From Paenibacillus sp. oral taxon 786 str. D14 (GTDB taxonomy: Bacteria; Bacillota; Bacilli; Paenibacillales; Paenibacillaceae), in the NCBI RefSeq assembly GCF_000159955.1, contig NZ_GG695976.1:107386-171385 (forward strand): DNA of 64,000 nucleotides, written 5' to 3'. Below, piece by piece: positions 31,388-39,955 of this stretch. The notes under the pieces are model-generated. The model worked only from the letters and a program-made list of their open reading frames with translations, was not told the origin of the DNA and did not search any database. The translations under genes and the position numbers were made by a program. Every line of letters starts with the position of its first letter. Position 1 is the first letter of the stretch.

Positions 31388-32278
31388 TTAGCGGTCCCGG
31401 CCTTCGTCGCGATGACTTACGCGGACCGTTTCCGTTTCGCTGACGCCAAGCATCTTACCCAGGTATTCCGCAATCGCGACCGAACGGTGTTTGCCGCCGG
31501 TGCAGCCGATGCCGATGATGACCTGGCTCTTCCCCTCTTTATGGTATTGCGGCAGCAGGAAATGCAGCATATCCAGCAATTTGGCCAGGAATGTCTGCGT
31601 CTCCGGCCACTTCATAACATATTCATATACCTCGCTGTTTTGTCCCGTGAGCGGCCGCAGCTGCTCGATGTAATGGGGATTCGGCAGGAAGCGCACGTCG
31701 AACACCAGGTCGGCATCGATCGGAATCCCGTATTTGAATCCAAACGATGTAATGTTCACCGATAAGTTGCTGCTCTCCAAATGCGAGAATCGGGAAATGA
31801 TCTTCTCCTTGAGCTGTGCCGGCTTCATATTGCTGGTATCGATGACTTGAGTTGCCGACATCCGCAAATCATCCAGCATTTTGCGTTCCAGCCGGATGCC
31901 GTCCAGCGGCATCCCGTCCGGGGCCATCGGATGGCGGCGGCGGCTTTCCTTATACCGCTGCACAAGGACCGAATCGGTGGCATCGAGGAACAGGATTTCA
32001 CACTTGATGGTGAAATGCTCCTTAATAAAGCTAAGCGACTCCGAAAGCGCCGTGAAGAACTCCCGGCCGCGCAGGTCGATGACCAGCGCAACCTTGGCGA
32101 TTTTCCCTTTGGATTGTTCAATCAATTCTGCGAATTTGGGAATCAGCACCGGAGGCAAATTATCTACGCAAAAAAATCCGAGATCCTCCAAACTGCGCAC
32201 GGCCAGCGACTTCCCTGCCCCCGACATGCCCGTGATAATGATCAGATTGGCGACCGAACTTGTTTCCTTCTCCGGCAT
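31388..32278 (-). CDS. rapZ: RNase adapter protein RapZ/YvcJ (nucleotide-binding)
   Basis: 296-aa P-loop protein with Walker A GMSGAGKS at residues 17-24, [14 protein letters not shown], and the conserved C-terminal [18 protein letters not shown]. In Bacillus subtilis YvcJ hydrolyses nucleotides and affects competence; in enterobacteria RapZ senses glucosamine-6-phosphate. First gene of the operon with mgfK and whiA; AGGAGGG upstream of the ATG. The preceding intergenic space holds repeat element copy B. Confidence 0.95.
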   Translation of the reverse strand: MPEKETSSVANLIIITGMSGAGKSLAVRSLEDLGFFCVDNLPPVLIPKFAELIEQSKGKIAKVALVIDLRGREFFTALSESLSFIKEHFTIKCEILFLDATDSVLVQRYKESRRRHPMAPDGMPLDGIRLERKMLDDLRMSATQVIDTSNMKPAQLKEKIISRFSHLESSNLSVNITSFGFKYGIPIDADLVFDVRFLPNPHYIEQLRPLTGQNSEVYEYVMKWPETQTFLAKLLDMLHFLLPQYHKEGKSQVIIGIGCTGGKHRSVAIAEYLGKMLGVSETETVRVSHRDEGRDR

Positions 32279-32326
32279 GATTATTCCCTCCTCGCGTAAT
32301 TCTCCTTGTCCATTCTAAAAGGATGA

Positions 32327-32513
32327 TGTAACGGACTGTAATGACCTTATTTGCTTATTTCCCGACCATTTCCCACTGTAACGGACCCCAGAGACCTTAT
32401 CTGGCTCTGATGACGACCCTTGAGCTGCAATTGACCGAAATAAGATCTCCTAGGTCCGTTAGAAACTGTAATCTTTCCAAGACTGCCAAATAACGCTTCT
32501 AGAGTCCGTTAGA
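32327..32513. repeat. Four-unit inverted repeat element, copy B (187 bp)
   Basis: Units TGTAACGG..TTATTT begin at 32327 and 32377; inverted units end at 32463 and 32513. Spacings are 50, 86 and 50 bp, identical to copies A and F, although the unit cores differ (GGAC type). It lies between the rapZ start and the glk stop. Confidence 0.75.
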
Positions 32514-32589
32514 TGCGACACCAGCAGCGACACCAGCGGTACCAACGGCCCCCAGCTAGCTGCAAGCAGTTCCGCTTAGCACCTTTTCG

Positions 32590-33540
32590 TTAGGAACGGA
32601 GGAAGAGGCCAGCGGCACCGACCATTCCCGCGTCATTGCCCAAGGTTGCAGGAACGATTTGCATGCCGCGTTGCACCGGCTCCGGCGTCAATTTGGCGAA
32701 TACGCTGCGAACTTCGTTAAACAGAATGTCACCGGCTTTGGACACGCCCCCGCCGATAATAAACAGCTCTGGATTAAGAACGACAGCGACAGCCGCCATC
32801 GATTTGCCCAGATAGAAGGCCGCCCGGTTCACGATGCGAATTGCCGCCTCGTCACCCGCTTTAGCTGCATCAAAGACGTCCTTCGCCATAATGTTCTCCA
32901 CATGAGCCAGCGAAGTCCGGTCACCGCGCGCTACGGCATCTTTCGCCATGCGAATAATCCCCGTAGCCGAGGATACGGTTTCCAAGCAGCCCATTTGGCC
33001 GCAGCCGCAGCCGATCGCTTCCAGATCCGGAACTACAGACATATGTCCAAGCTCTCCGGCCATTCCGGAGAAGCCTTGATAAATCTTCCCGTTAATGATG
33101 ATCCCGCCGCCAACGCCGGTTCCCAGCGTGTAGCATACGCAATTGTCGATGCCTTTGCCTGCACCGCCCCAAGCTTCACCAAGTGCGGCCACATTGGCAT
33201 CATTGTCTATTTTGATTGGCTTGCCAAGTCGCTCCTCCAAAATGGCGCGAATCGGGAAATCCTTCAAACCTACATTCGGCGCCAAAATGATGATCCCTTC
33301 GCGGACATTCGTAAACCCGGCGACCCCGGCGCCTACCCCAGCCACCTGTTCCCAGGCGAACGGCGATTCTTCCACGACACGCCGGACGTACTTCTCGATA
33401 TTCGCCACGACCGTATCCGCGCCCTTATCGACTTCGGTCGGTCCTTCGTACGTATGAAGAAGCTGCCCTTCTTCATTGCAAATGCCGACTTTGACTGCCG
33501 TACCTCCCAGGTCAACGCCAATGTAGATTTTTTCAGACAT
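32590..33540 (-). CDS. glk: Glucokinase, ROK family
   Basis: Phosphorylates glucose with ATP. The 316-aa product has the phosphate-1 loop VDLGGTAVKVG near residue 9, GAGVAGF, NDANVAALGEAW with the catalytic Asp, GTGVGGGIIINGKI and the zinc-binding ROK motif GELGH..GCGCGQMGCLE. The ATG at 33540 is chosen over a GTG six bases upstream because AAGGTGG then sits nine bases away. It lies next to rapZ, separated by repeat copy B. Confidence 0.93.
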   Translation of the reverse strand: MSEKIYIGVDLGGTAVKVGICNEEGQLLHTYEGPTEVDKGADTVVANIEKYVRRVVEESPFAWEQVAGVGAGVAGFTNVREGIIILAPNVGLKDFPIRAILEERLGKPIKIDNDANVAALGEAWGGAGKGIDNCVCYTLGTGVGGGIIINGKIYQGFSGMAGELGHMSVVPDLEAIGCGCGQMGCLETVSSATGIIRMAKDAVARGDRTSLAHVENIMAKDVFDAAKAGDEAAIRIVNRAAFYLGKSMAAVAVVLNPELFIIGGGVSKAGDILFNEVRSVFAKLTPEPVQRGMQIVPATLGNDAGMVGAAGLFLRS

Positions 33541-33835
33541 TTTCACAAGCCACCTTTTTCATAAATATATAGATCATTTACATACCTATACGTGCAAAAA
33601 GGCCATTCTCGATCCATCGCCGCTTTAGTCCGCGCCATGACTGAAAACGCCTTCGCAAGTAGTTTTCTCCTACGTACCAACTATAAGCGAACCCATCGGT
33701 TCGGTCAAGAGAAGGGAAGAAACGGCAATCCCAATACCGATAAGGGATTTTGCGTAAATGACACAGATCACAGACAAGCGTATACGAACTTAATTTCCCT
33801 TGTTCCCCTTTCCTTCTCTCCCCGCTACTGCAACT

Positions 33836-33870
33836 AAAAAAACCGGCATTCGCTAGTGCAAACGCCGGAT
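33836..33870 (-). terminator. Terminator of the DUF438 gene
   Basis: Minus-strand stem CCGGCGTT / AATGCCGG with TTTTTTTAG tail, about 45 bp after the gene. Between here and glk (33541-33835) I see no gene, only the presumed glk promoter region. Confidence 0.8.
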
Positions 33871-33913
33871 GTAAGCCCAATGAGGCAAGATAAACATGAT
33901 AAAGCCATCCCTG

Positions 33914-35185
33914 CTAGGACAAAATACGTTTTTGTCCTTGCAGTTCGCGGATAGGGGCGATGTTCTGCGTGAACTCCAGCGTCCCCAGATAACGTCCATC
34001 CTCGCTGCGTACAGCGAAATAGCGGATGTACACAAATTTGTCCTTCACCGGAATCCAGAAGTCCTCGACATCCTTCCGCCCCGCCTTAAAATCCTCCAAC
34101 AGCTGGTTGACGACATGAACGCTTTGCGGCGGGTGGCAATTTTGTACGGTCCGGCCGATGACGGCCTTCGTCCGGGCAAAGATCCGTTCCTTGCCGTGGG
34201 AGAAATATCGGACGACATCGTTCTCGTCGATAAACGTCAGGTCCACCGGAAGATGGTTCATCACCGCCTCCAGCTGCTCCATCGAGAGAACGCCGGTCTC
34301 GAATTTGATGTAGCCTTGCGGAACCCCCGCTTCCGTGCCTGCCTGTGCGGTCCCTTTCACTTCTTCGCCCGAGGGCTGCAGCGGCACGCGCTCCGGAATC
34401 CATTCACGCTCCGGTGCGGTCAAGCAGAAGCCGATCTGGTCGCTTTCCCGGGCAATGCTCACCCATTCGTCTTCCGTTAACTTTTCAAGGGCCATCGGGA
34501 GCAAAATATTTTCTTCCTTAAAAATCATCTCGTTGACTTCCTTAATAATCCGTTCCAGATCCATCACCATCGTCTCCGGATCCGCGCTGCCGTCCGCCAG
34601 CTTGCCCTTCGTTTCCTTGATCATCATGCGGATGCCGTCGTCCACGCCCCACATCACCTTGGTTGGGCCGTAGATGCCGTACTTCTCCAGATACGGGAAC
34701 AGCAGGTTTTCCTTGCGGCTGTAGTGCTTGTCGAGGTCCATCAGCAGGTTTAAATCCTCCAGCAGCTTGAATACGATCTCGCTGCCGGGATCCTTCCGGT
34801 ACTTGTCCAGGTGAAGCTGCAGCTTGAAGTTCACCAGCCGTTCGATCTCGCGATTTTCCAGCTTGAAGGTATGAACCGGGTGACCCGGCTGCTCCTCCGG
34901 CTTGGACGAACGGTGAATGTCCTCGATCGAGCCCTTGAAAATCGCCGTATGCACCGAGCACAGCCGCTGAACCTCCTCGACCGCAATGCCCTCCTCTTCC
35001 ATCAACGCATGCTCCATCGCGGAAATTTCCGCGACCGTCACGTCACCGACAGCCTCTTCGAACCGTGCCTTTACTTCATCCACGCTCTTCCCCTGATGCA
35101 GCTCCTTGATAATCTCCTTTAACAGCTGCTGGCGGCGGCTTTGTTCCGGTGCGCCATACTCCCGATTATTGATCAGTTCGCTCAT
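33914..35185 (-). CDS. DUF438 / hemerythrin HHE / PAS domain protein
   Basis: 423-aa protein in three parts: an N-terminal DUF438 helical region (residues about 15-85, QLLKEIIKELHQGKSVDEVKARFEEAVG), a hemerythrin-like HHE domain (about 95-240, with HTFKLEN, DLDKHYSRKENLLFPYLEKYG, WGVDDGIR and FKEENILLPM as His/Glu-bearing helices) and a C-terminal PAS-like domain (about 300-415, VDLTFIDENDVVRYFS and PPQSVHVVNQLLEDFKAGRKDVEDFWI). Such proteins are expected to bind a di-iron or haem cofactor and sense oxygen or NO. A strong AAGGAGG precedes the ATG. The upstream region carries an FNR-type box and a Fur-like box, in agreement with redox or NO control. Confidence 0.85.
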   Translation of the reverse strand: MSELINNREYGAPEQSRRQQLLKEIIKELHQGKSVDEVKARFEEAVGDVTVAEISAMEHALMEEEGIAVEEVQRLCSVHTAIFKGSIEDIHRSSKPEEQPGHPVHTFKLENREIERLVNFKLQLHLDKYRKDPGSEIVFKLLEDLNLLMDLDKHYSRKENLLFPYLEKYGIYGPTKVMWGVDDGIRMMIKETKGKLADGSADPETMVMDLERIIKEVNEMIFKEENILLPMALEKLTEDEWVSIARESDQIGFCLTAPEREWIPERVPLQPSGEEVKGTAQAGTEAGVPQGYIKFETGVLSMEQLEAVMNHLPVDLTFIDENDVVRYFSHGKERIFARTKAVIGRTVQNCHPPQSVHVVNQLLEDFKAGRKDVEDFWIPVKDKFVYIRYFAVRSEDGRYLGTLEFTQNIAPIRELQGQKRILS

Positions 35186-35249
35186 CGCCCAACCCCTCCT
35201 TATTGAATTTCAGCCGAATTTCTGTTTCGATATGTCCCGATGACTTCAT

Positions 35250-35264
35250 TGATAACCATTCTCA
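35250..35264. promoter_or_regulatory. Fur-like 7-1-7 box
   Basis: TGATAAC-C-ATTCTCA, two mismatches from the symmetrical Fur box TGATAAT-N-ATTATCA. It is about 65 bp upstream of the DUF438 gene. Weak evidence on its own. Confidence 0.4.
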
Positions 35265-35296
35265 ATAACAAGGTAGCACAGGGAAAATGTCTGACT

Positions 35297-35312
35297 TGTG
35301 ATTTCAATCACA
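35297..35312. promoter_or_regulatory. CRP/FNR-type site
   Basis: TGTGA-TTTCAA-TCACA, the exact consensus of Bacillus FNR (and CRP) boxes, in the divergent gap between the DUF438 gene and the response regulator gene. Confidence 0.7.
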
Positions 35313-35383
35313 AATAATTCATCGATCCTTCCGTTTCTTTTTGCTCCGTCTTTTGCCAAAATAGAATCAGGAGGAATGCCATT

Positions 35384-36040
35384 ATGCCTATTACGCATTT
35401 GCTATATATTGAAGACGATCCCGAAATCGGTGAATGGGTCAGCTCCAACCTGGAAGCGCGCGGATACGCGGTCACTTGGCTGAAGCACGGGGATCAGGCC
35501 GTGGAGAAAGCCGCCGATTGCCATCTCGTGATCCTTGACGTGATGCTTCCAGGGCTGGACGGCTTCACGATTGGGGGGCGGTTAAAGCAGAAGTATCCGG
35601 AGCTGCCGGTATTGATGCTGTCGGCCCGAACTTCGATTGACGACAAGCTGCAGGGACTGAAGTTCGCCGACGACTATTTAACGAAGCCGTTCCATCCGGA
35701 CGAGCTGGCCGCCCGGATTGAGGTGCTGCTCCGCCGCAGCGGGGGGATCGCCGACCCAGCGCCGCTGCGTATTAAACATTTACTTGTGTATGAGAAAGAA
35801 AACCGGATCATCAATCAGGATACCAACGAGGTAATCGTGCTGACCGGCAAGCAGTTTCATATTTTCTCCTATCTGCTGCGCCATCTTAGTCAAATCCTGA
35901 CTAAGGAGCAGATCTACGAAGCCGTATGGAACGAGCCCTACCTCGACGGGGACAAAACCTTGATGGTCCATATCCGCCACCTGCGTGAGAAGCTGGAACG
36001 GGATCCCGCAAATCCTGAAGTGATCGAGACCATCTCCTAA
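35384..36040 (+). CDS. OmpR-family response regulator, C-terminally truncated
   Basis: 218-aa two-domain regulator: receiver domain with acidic pocket Glu10-Asp11-Asp12, phosphorylation site Asp52 (LDVMLPG) and Lys in YLTKPF; winged-helix domain with VHIRHLREKLERDPANPEVIETI. Family members continue with a short strand such as RGxGYRL; here the frame ends ETIS-stop, so the last 8-12 residues (final beta strand of the wing) are missing. GGAGGAAT ribosome site, ATG secure. It precedes a kinase whose 5' end is also missing, which points to a deletion across the junction. Probably regulated the LanFEG-like ABC transporter downstream. Confidence 0.85.
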   Translation: MPITHLLYIEDDPEIGEWVSSNLEARGYAVTWLKHGDQAVEKAADCHLVILDVMLPGLDGFTIGGRLKQKYPELPVLMLSARTSIDDKLQGLKFADDYLTKPFHPDELAARIEVLLRRSGGIADPAPLRIKHLLVYEKENRIINQDTNEVIVLTGKQFHIFSYLLRHLSQILTKEQIYEAVWNEPYLDGDKTLMVHIRHLREKLERDPANPEVIETIS

Positions 36041-36054
36041 ACCCTGGCCATTAT

Positions 36055-37299
36055 GTGCACGAGAGCCGTCCTTACGGTACCGGACAGGAGATTGAGACCG
36101 CTTGGCATCAAGCTGCTGCTGAGTTGAAGGGAGCTCAAGCCGATGCCATCGATGCGAAGCTCAGAGAGATGAAGCTGCTGTATCCTGATGCCGCGCTGTA
36201 TTGGGTTGACACGGCTGGCCAAACCCGCCTGCAGCTGCCGGAGCAAGAGTCGGTGCCCCAGCAGTGGTCCTTGGAGGATACTATCGCCTTCATGAAGCAA
36301 CGTGTGGACGCCGACCCTTTTACGGTTGTCGCTTTTATTGGCGGGGACGAACAAGCCAAGCAAGGCTTCATGGTGTTGGAGCTTCCGCGTAAATTTATGG
36401 TGATTCAAAAAGGGGAACAGCTTAGTGACATTCGTTTTTACGGGGTGTTTCTAGCGATTCTGCTGGGGGCCTTCGTCCTGCTCTCCTATCTGTTCTTTAG
36501 CGATATCCGCAAGCGGCTGCTGCGCCTGGAAGCCGGCATGACCCGCCCGGGTCCCGACGGGCTGCCGTCTCCCATCGAAGAAGGACGCCCGGACGAAATT
36601 GGCCGATTGGAGCTTGCTTTTAACCATATGGTGTTCGCACTGAAGGACAGCCGCCAGCGGGAGCGCGAGGAAGAGGAGCTGCGCAAGAGCCTGATCAGCC
36701 ACCTATCCCATGACCTGCGGACGCCGTTAACCGTGCTGGGCAGCCATCTGTATTCGCTCCGTCAGGAACCCCTATCCGAACAGGGACGACAGTCCCTGGC
36801 TTTGATGGAGACGAAAATCAGCGATTTATCCGGACTGATGGATCATCTATTATCGTATAACCTGCTCTCCAGCGGACGGTATGCCATGTCTTTGGAGCGG
36901 CTGGATATCCTGCGGATCGTGCGGGAAAGCGCGGCCGCCTGGTACCCCGTCTGGGAGAAGAACGGGATTACGGCCGATATTGAGCTGCCGGAGCAGCCGA
37001 TCTACTGGAACGTTGACGCCCAAGGGTTCCGCCGCGTACTCGATAACTTGTTCCAGAACCTGGTCCGCCATGCTGGATCGGGCCGTTATGCCGGGATTGC
37101 GGTAGAGCAATACGAAGGCACCACGGCTCTCACGATCAGCGACCACGGCCCTGGAATGGAGTCGGTTTCCGCTAGCGGAGGCGCGGGGCTTGGCCTGCAA
37201 ATCGTCGACCTGCTGCTGCGGGAAATGGGTCTCGCACGGGCCACCGTATCGAGCGAAGCTGGAACGAAAGTTTATATTTATCCAATGGCGCTATTGTAA
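36055..37299 (+). CDS. Sensor histidine kinase, N-terminally truncated
   Basis: 414 aa as called from GTG. Residues 1-125 look like an extracellular sensor domain, followed by one transmembrane helix (about 130-148), a HAMP-like linker, the H-box ISHLSHDLRTPL (His219), N-box DNLFQNLVRH and G-boxes DHGPGM and GAGLGLQIV. The first transmembrane helix that should precede the sensor domain is absent, and no ribosome site precedes the GTG. The frame is open back into the response regulator gene. I read this as a decapitated kinase after a deletion; it may be inactive or expressed by coupling. Catalytic motifs are intact. Confidence 0.75.
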   Translation: MHESRPYGTGQEIETAWHQAAAELKGAQADAIDAKLREMKLLYPDAALYWVDTAGQTRLQLPEQESVPQQWSLEDTIAFMKQRVDADPFTVVAFIGGDEQAKQGFMVLELPRKFMVIQKGEQLSDIRFYGVFLAILLGAFVLLSYLFFSDIRKRLLRLEAGMTRPGPDGLPSPIEEGRPDEIGRLELAFNHMVFALKDSRQREREEEELRKSLISHLSHDLRTPLTVLGSHLYSLRQEPLSEQGRQSLALMETKISDLSGLMDHLLSYNLLSSGRYAMSLERLDILRIVRESAAAWYPVWEKNGITADIELPEQPIYWNVDAQGFRRVLDNLFQNLVRHAGSGRYAGIAVEQYEGTTALTISDHGPGMESVSASGGAGLGLQIVDLLLREMGLARATVSSEAGTKVYIYPMALL

Positions 37300-37423
37300 T
37301 TGAGATGAGGCGAGGGACTGTTTACAGTCCCTTTTTTCATGCCCCAAAATTAAACGAATCTTAAACTTCTCCTGTCTTTGCCTTTAACCTCCGGGCGATA
37401 TGATCATGACGAGGTGATAATTC

Positions 37424-38338
37424 GTGAGTGAAATGATCATTCAAACGGAAGGTTTAACGAAAACATACCGCGGCCGCTACGCAGTGGACCACTTAAACCT
37501 GGAGATCGCGAAGGGGGACATCTACGGGTTCCTCGGACCTAATGGTGCAGGGAAGACGACGACGATCCGCATGCTGCTGGGCTTAATCCAGCCGACTTCG
37601 GGTACGATTCGCATCTTCGGCCGCGAGCTGCACCGCGATAAGCTGGCAATCCTGCGCCGCATCGGCTCGCTGGTCGAATCCCCGTCTTATTACGGACATT
37701 TGAGCGCCATCGACAACTTAGAGGCCATCCGCCGCATCTTGCAGGTGCCGAAATCGCGCATCGACGAGGTGCTGGACATCGTCTCGCTGACCAGCGACGC
37801 ACGCCGGCCGGTGAAGGGCTTCTCCCTCGGGATGAAGCAGCGTCTGGGCATCGCCGCGTCGTTGCTCGGCAACCCCGAACTGCTCATCCTGGACGAACCA
37901 ACCAACGGGCTGGACCCGTCCGGGATCCACGAGATCCGCGAATTAATTAAGAGCATGCCGAAGCGTTACGGCATCACCGTGCTCGTATCCAGCCACCTGC
38001 TCGGGGAGATGGAGTTGATGGCCAGCAAAGTGGGCATTATCCGCGAAGGCCGGATGGTGTTCCAGGATACGATCGACAATCTGCGGCTCCGCGCAGCTCA
38101 CGATATGGAGCTCGTTGTTTCGGAGCCGGATGAAGCGCTTTGGATTGCCCGTGATCTGGGCGCCATCGGCAAGCTGCAAAGCGGAGTTCTCTCGTTCCCA
38201 GGGATGGCTGACGCCCAGGTCGCCCGCCTGGTCAAACAGCTGGTGGAAAACGGACATGCCATTTATCGCGTCGAGCAGAAGAAGAAATCGCTGGAGGACA
38301 TCTTTATGCAGGTAATCGGGGAGGGGGCCGCGGTATGA
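37424..38338 (+). CDS. ABC transporter ATPase, BcrA/LanF type
   Basis: 304-aa ATPase with Walker A GPNGAGKTT, signature-like FSLGMKQRLGIA, Walker B LLILDEPTNGLD and the C-terminal extension of BcrA/LanF proteins that protect against lantibiotics or bacitracin. GTG start with GAGGTG upstream. Forms an operon with two ABC-2 permeases (4-bp overlap with the first), encoded after the damaged two-component pair, the classical arrangement of peptide-antibiotic resistance modules. Confidence 0.92.
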   Translation: MSEMIIQTEGLTKTYRGRYAVDHLNLEIAKGDIYGFLGPNGAGKTTTIRMLLGLIQPTSGTIRIFGRELHRDKLAILRRIGSLVESPSYYGHLSAIDNLEAIRRILQVPKSRIDEVLDIVSLTSDARRPVKGFSLGMKQRLGIAASLLGNPELLILDEPTNGLDPSGIHEIRELIKSMPKRYGITVLVSSHLLGEMELMASKVGIIREGRMVFQDTIDNLRLRAAHDMELVVSEPDEALWIARDLGAIGKLQSGVLSFPGMADAQVARLVKQLVENGHAIYRVEQKKKSLEDIFMQVIGEGAAV

Positions 38339-39051
38339 TGTTACGCTCCCTCTCGGCCGACTTCCTGAAGATCCGGCGCAAAGGCATCTGGTTCCTGATC
38401 TTTCTTGCTCCGCTCGGGTTGGTCGCCATGCAGGCGCTCAATTACGGGCTGCGCTTCGACTGGATGATCAAGCAATATGCCGATAACCCGTGGGGAGGCC
38501 TGCTGCAGAACATTTCCTTCTTCGTGCCGATGGCCATATATCTGGGATGCACCCTAGTAAGCTCGCTAGTGGCGAACGTCGAGCATCAGCTTAGTTCCTG
38601 GAAACAACTGCTGGCGCTGCCGATCTCACGGACCGCCGTGTATTGTGCTAAATTTCTGTTGTGCTTCCTGCTGCTGTCCGTTTCCTGCGTGCTGCTATCG
38701 GTCGCGACCGTAATTCTTGGTATAGCTCTCGGTTTTGAGGCCGGGTCCATCCCTTACGTGGATTTGGCGCGCCTTGGATTTTATCCGTTTTTTGCCGCGT
38801 TGCCGCTGCTGGCCCTCCAGCTCTGGCTTTCGCTCACCTATCGGAACCAGTCGTTGCCGGTATCCCTTGGCGTCACGATTTCGATCCTTTCGCCGTTTAC
38901 ATTGAACCTGTCCGAGTGGTTTCCGCTGAACTGGCCGGTGTTCGGGTTCGAAGGCCCGCACCGCGAATGGTTTGTCGCAGCCGGGCTTGCCTGCGGCGCA
39001 GGAATCCTGCTGACCGGACTTGTTCATTTCAACCGAAAGGACGTGGATTAA
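38335..39051 (+). CDS. ABC-2 permease, LanE-like immunity subunit
   Basis: 238-aa membrane protein with about six hydrophobic helices, starting in the last codon of the ATPase gene (ATG overlapping TGA). Motifs such as SSWKQLLALPISRTAVYCAKF are shared with its paralogue at 39053 and with lantibiotic-immunity permeases (LanE/LanG, MutE/EpiE). Likely half of a heterodimeric exporter or flippase-like detoxification unit. Substrate unknown. Confidence 0.85.
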   Translation: MMLRSLSADFLKIRRKGIWFLIFLAPLGLVAMQALNYGLRFDWMIKQYADNPWGGLLQNISFFVPMAIYLGCTLVSSLVANVEHQLSSWKQLLALPISRTAVYCAKFLLCFLLLSVSCVLLSVATVILGIALGFEAGSIPYVDLARLGFYPFFAALPLLALQLWLSLTYRNQSLPVSLGVTISILSPFTLNLSEWFPLNWPVFGFEGPHREWFVAAGLACGAGILLTGLVHFNRKDVD

Positions 39052-39052
39052 T

Positions 39053-39793
39053 ATGAAGACGTTCCTGAACGTCTTGGCCGCAGAACGGCTAAAAATGGCG
39101 CGCTCGCGCCTCTGGCTCATCCTGCTGGTCAGCCCGGCCCTGTCTGCCTTGATCGGCGCCTTGGTCAATCTGCCGAAAGGAGCCAATGCGGAAGTCTGGC
39201 CGCTCCTGATCAGCACCATGTCGATGCTGCACGCGCTATTGTTTCTGCCGATCATGTCCGGCTTATTTCCGTCGTTCCTCTGCCGTTACGAGCACACCGG
39301 CGGCGGTTGGAAGCAGCTGTTGGTGCTTCCCGTCTCACGGAGCGCCGTTTATCTGGCCAAGTTCACTGTCGTTGCCGTCTTGTTGGCGGCATCCCAGCTG
39401 CTCTTTCTAGCCGCGCTGCTGATTGTAGACCAAGTCCAAGGGATCGCTGGCCCCTTGCCATGGGGGATGATCGCAACGAGCCTCATCGGAGGCTGGATTG
39501 CCTGTATGCCGCTGGTTGCCTTACAGCTGGGCGTCTCCCTGGTGTGGTCCAGTTTTGCAGCTCCGCTTGCGGTGAACGTATCGCTGACGATTCCGAACCT
39601 GCTGATCATCAATTCGGCCAAGATCGGCCCTTTCTATCCTTGGGCACAGCCGCTGCTGGCCATGATGCCGCGCGGACAAGCGAACTACGGTGCCTTTAAT
39701 CTGCCGTACGAGAGCCTGTTCATCACGGTCCTCGGCAGCTTCCTGTTGTTCCTGATCGCCGGCATGCTGTACTTCCGCCGCAAAGCGGTCTAA
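39053..39793 (+). CDS. ABC-2 permease, LanG-like immunity subunit
   Basis: 246-aa paralogue of the preceding permease (GGWKQLLVLPVSRSAVYLAKF in the same position), six predicted helices. The ATG at 39053 is chosen: it directly follows the stop of the previous gene and its N-terminus MKTFLNVLAAERLKMARSRLW is typical; the open frame extends 11 codons upstream without a ribosome site. A bidirectional terminator follows at 39834-39890. Confidence 0.88.
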   Translation: MKTFLNVLAAERLKMARSRLWLILLVSPALSALIGALVNLPKGANAEVWPLLISTMSMLHALLFLPIMSGLFPSFLCRYEHTGGGWKQLLVLPVSRSAVYLAKFTVVAVLLAASQLLFLAALLIVDQVQGIAGPLPWGMIATSLIGGWIACMPLVALQLGVSLVWSSFAAPLAVNVSLTIPNLLIINSAKIGPFYPWAQPLLAMMPRGQANYGAFNLPYESLFITVLGSFLLFLIAGMLYFRRKAV

Positions 39794-39833
39794 TACAATC
39801 GCCCCGCAGCCGTTCTGCCCCTGTAAATGACGA

Positions 39834-39899
39834 AAGGCCTGTAGATGAGCTGGATGAGCATGTTGCCCATCCTAACCCTCTACAGGCCTTCTTATTTTA
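39834..39899 (+). terminator. Terminator of the LanFEG-like operon, possibly bidirectional
   Basis: Stem AAGGCCTGTAG (39834-39844) / CTACAGGCCTT (39880-39890) followed by CTTATTTTAT; on the minus strand the same stem could also end the facing sugar transporter operon. Confidence 0.8.
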
Positions 39900-39955
39900 T
39901 GGGGAGGTTATTCATCATTCATTTGGCTTTCAAGCAAGGCAAGTGAAATGCCCGA

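Noticed and set aside
32514-32589. GCGACACCAG direct repeat next to the glk stop
   Set aside because: Only two short copies; probably chance or slippage.
33578-33880. 100-codon minus-strand frame between glk and the DUF438 gene
   Set aside because: It contains the DUF438 terminator and has no ribosome site; the translation is unlike known proteins.
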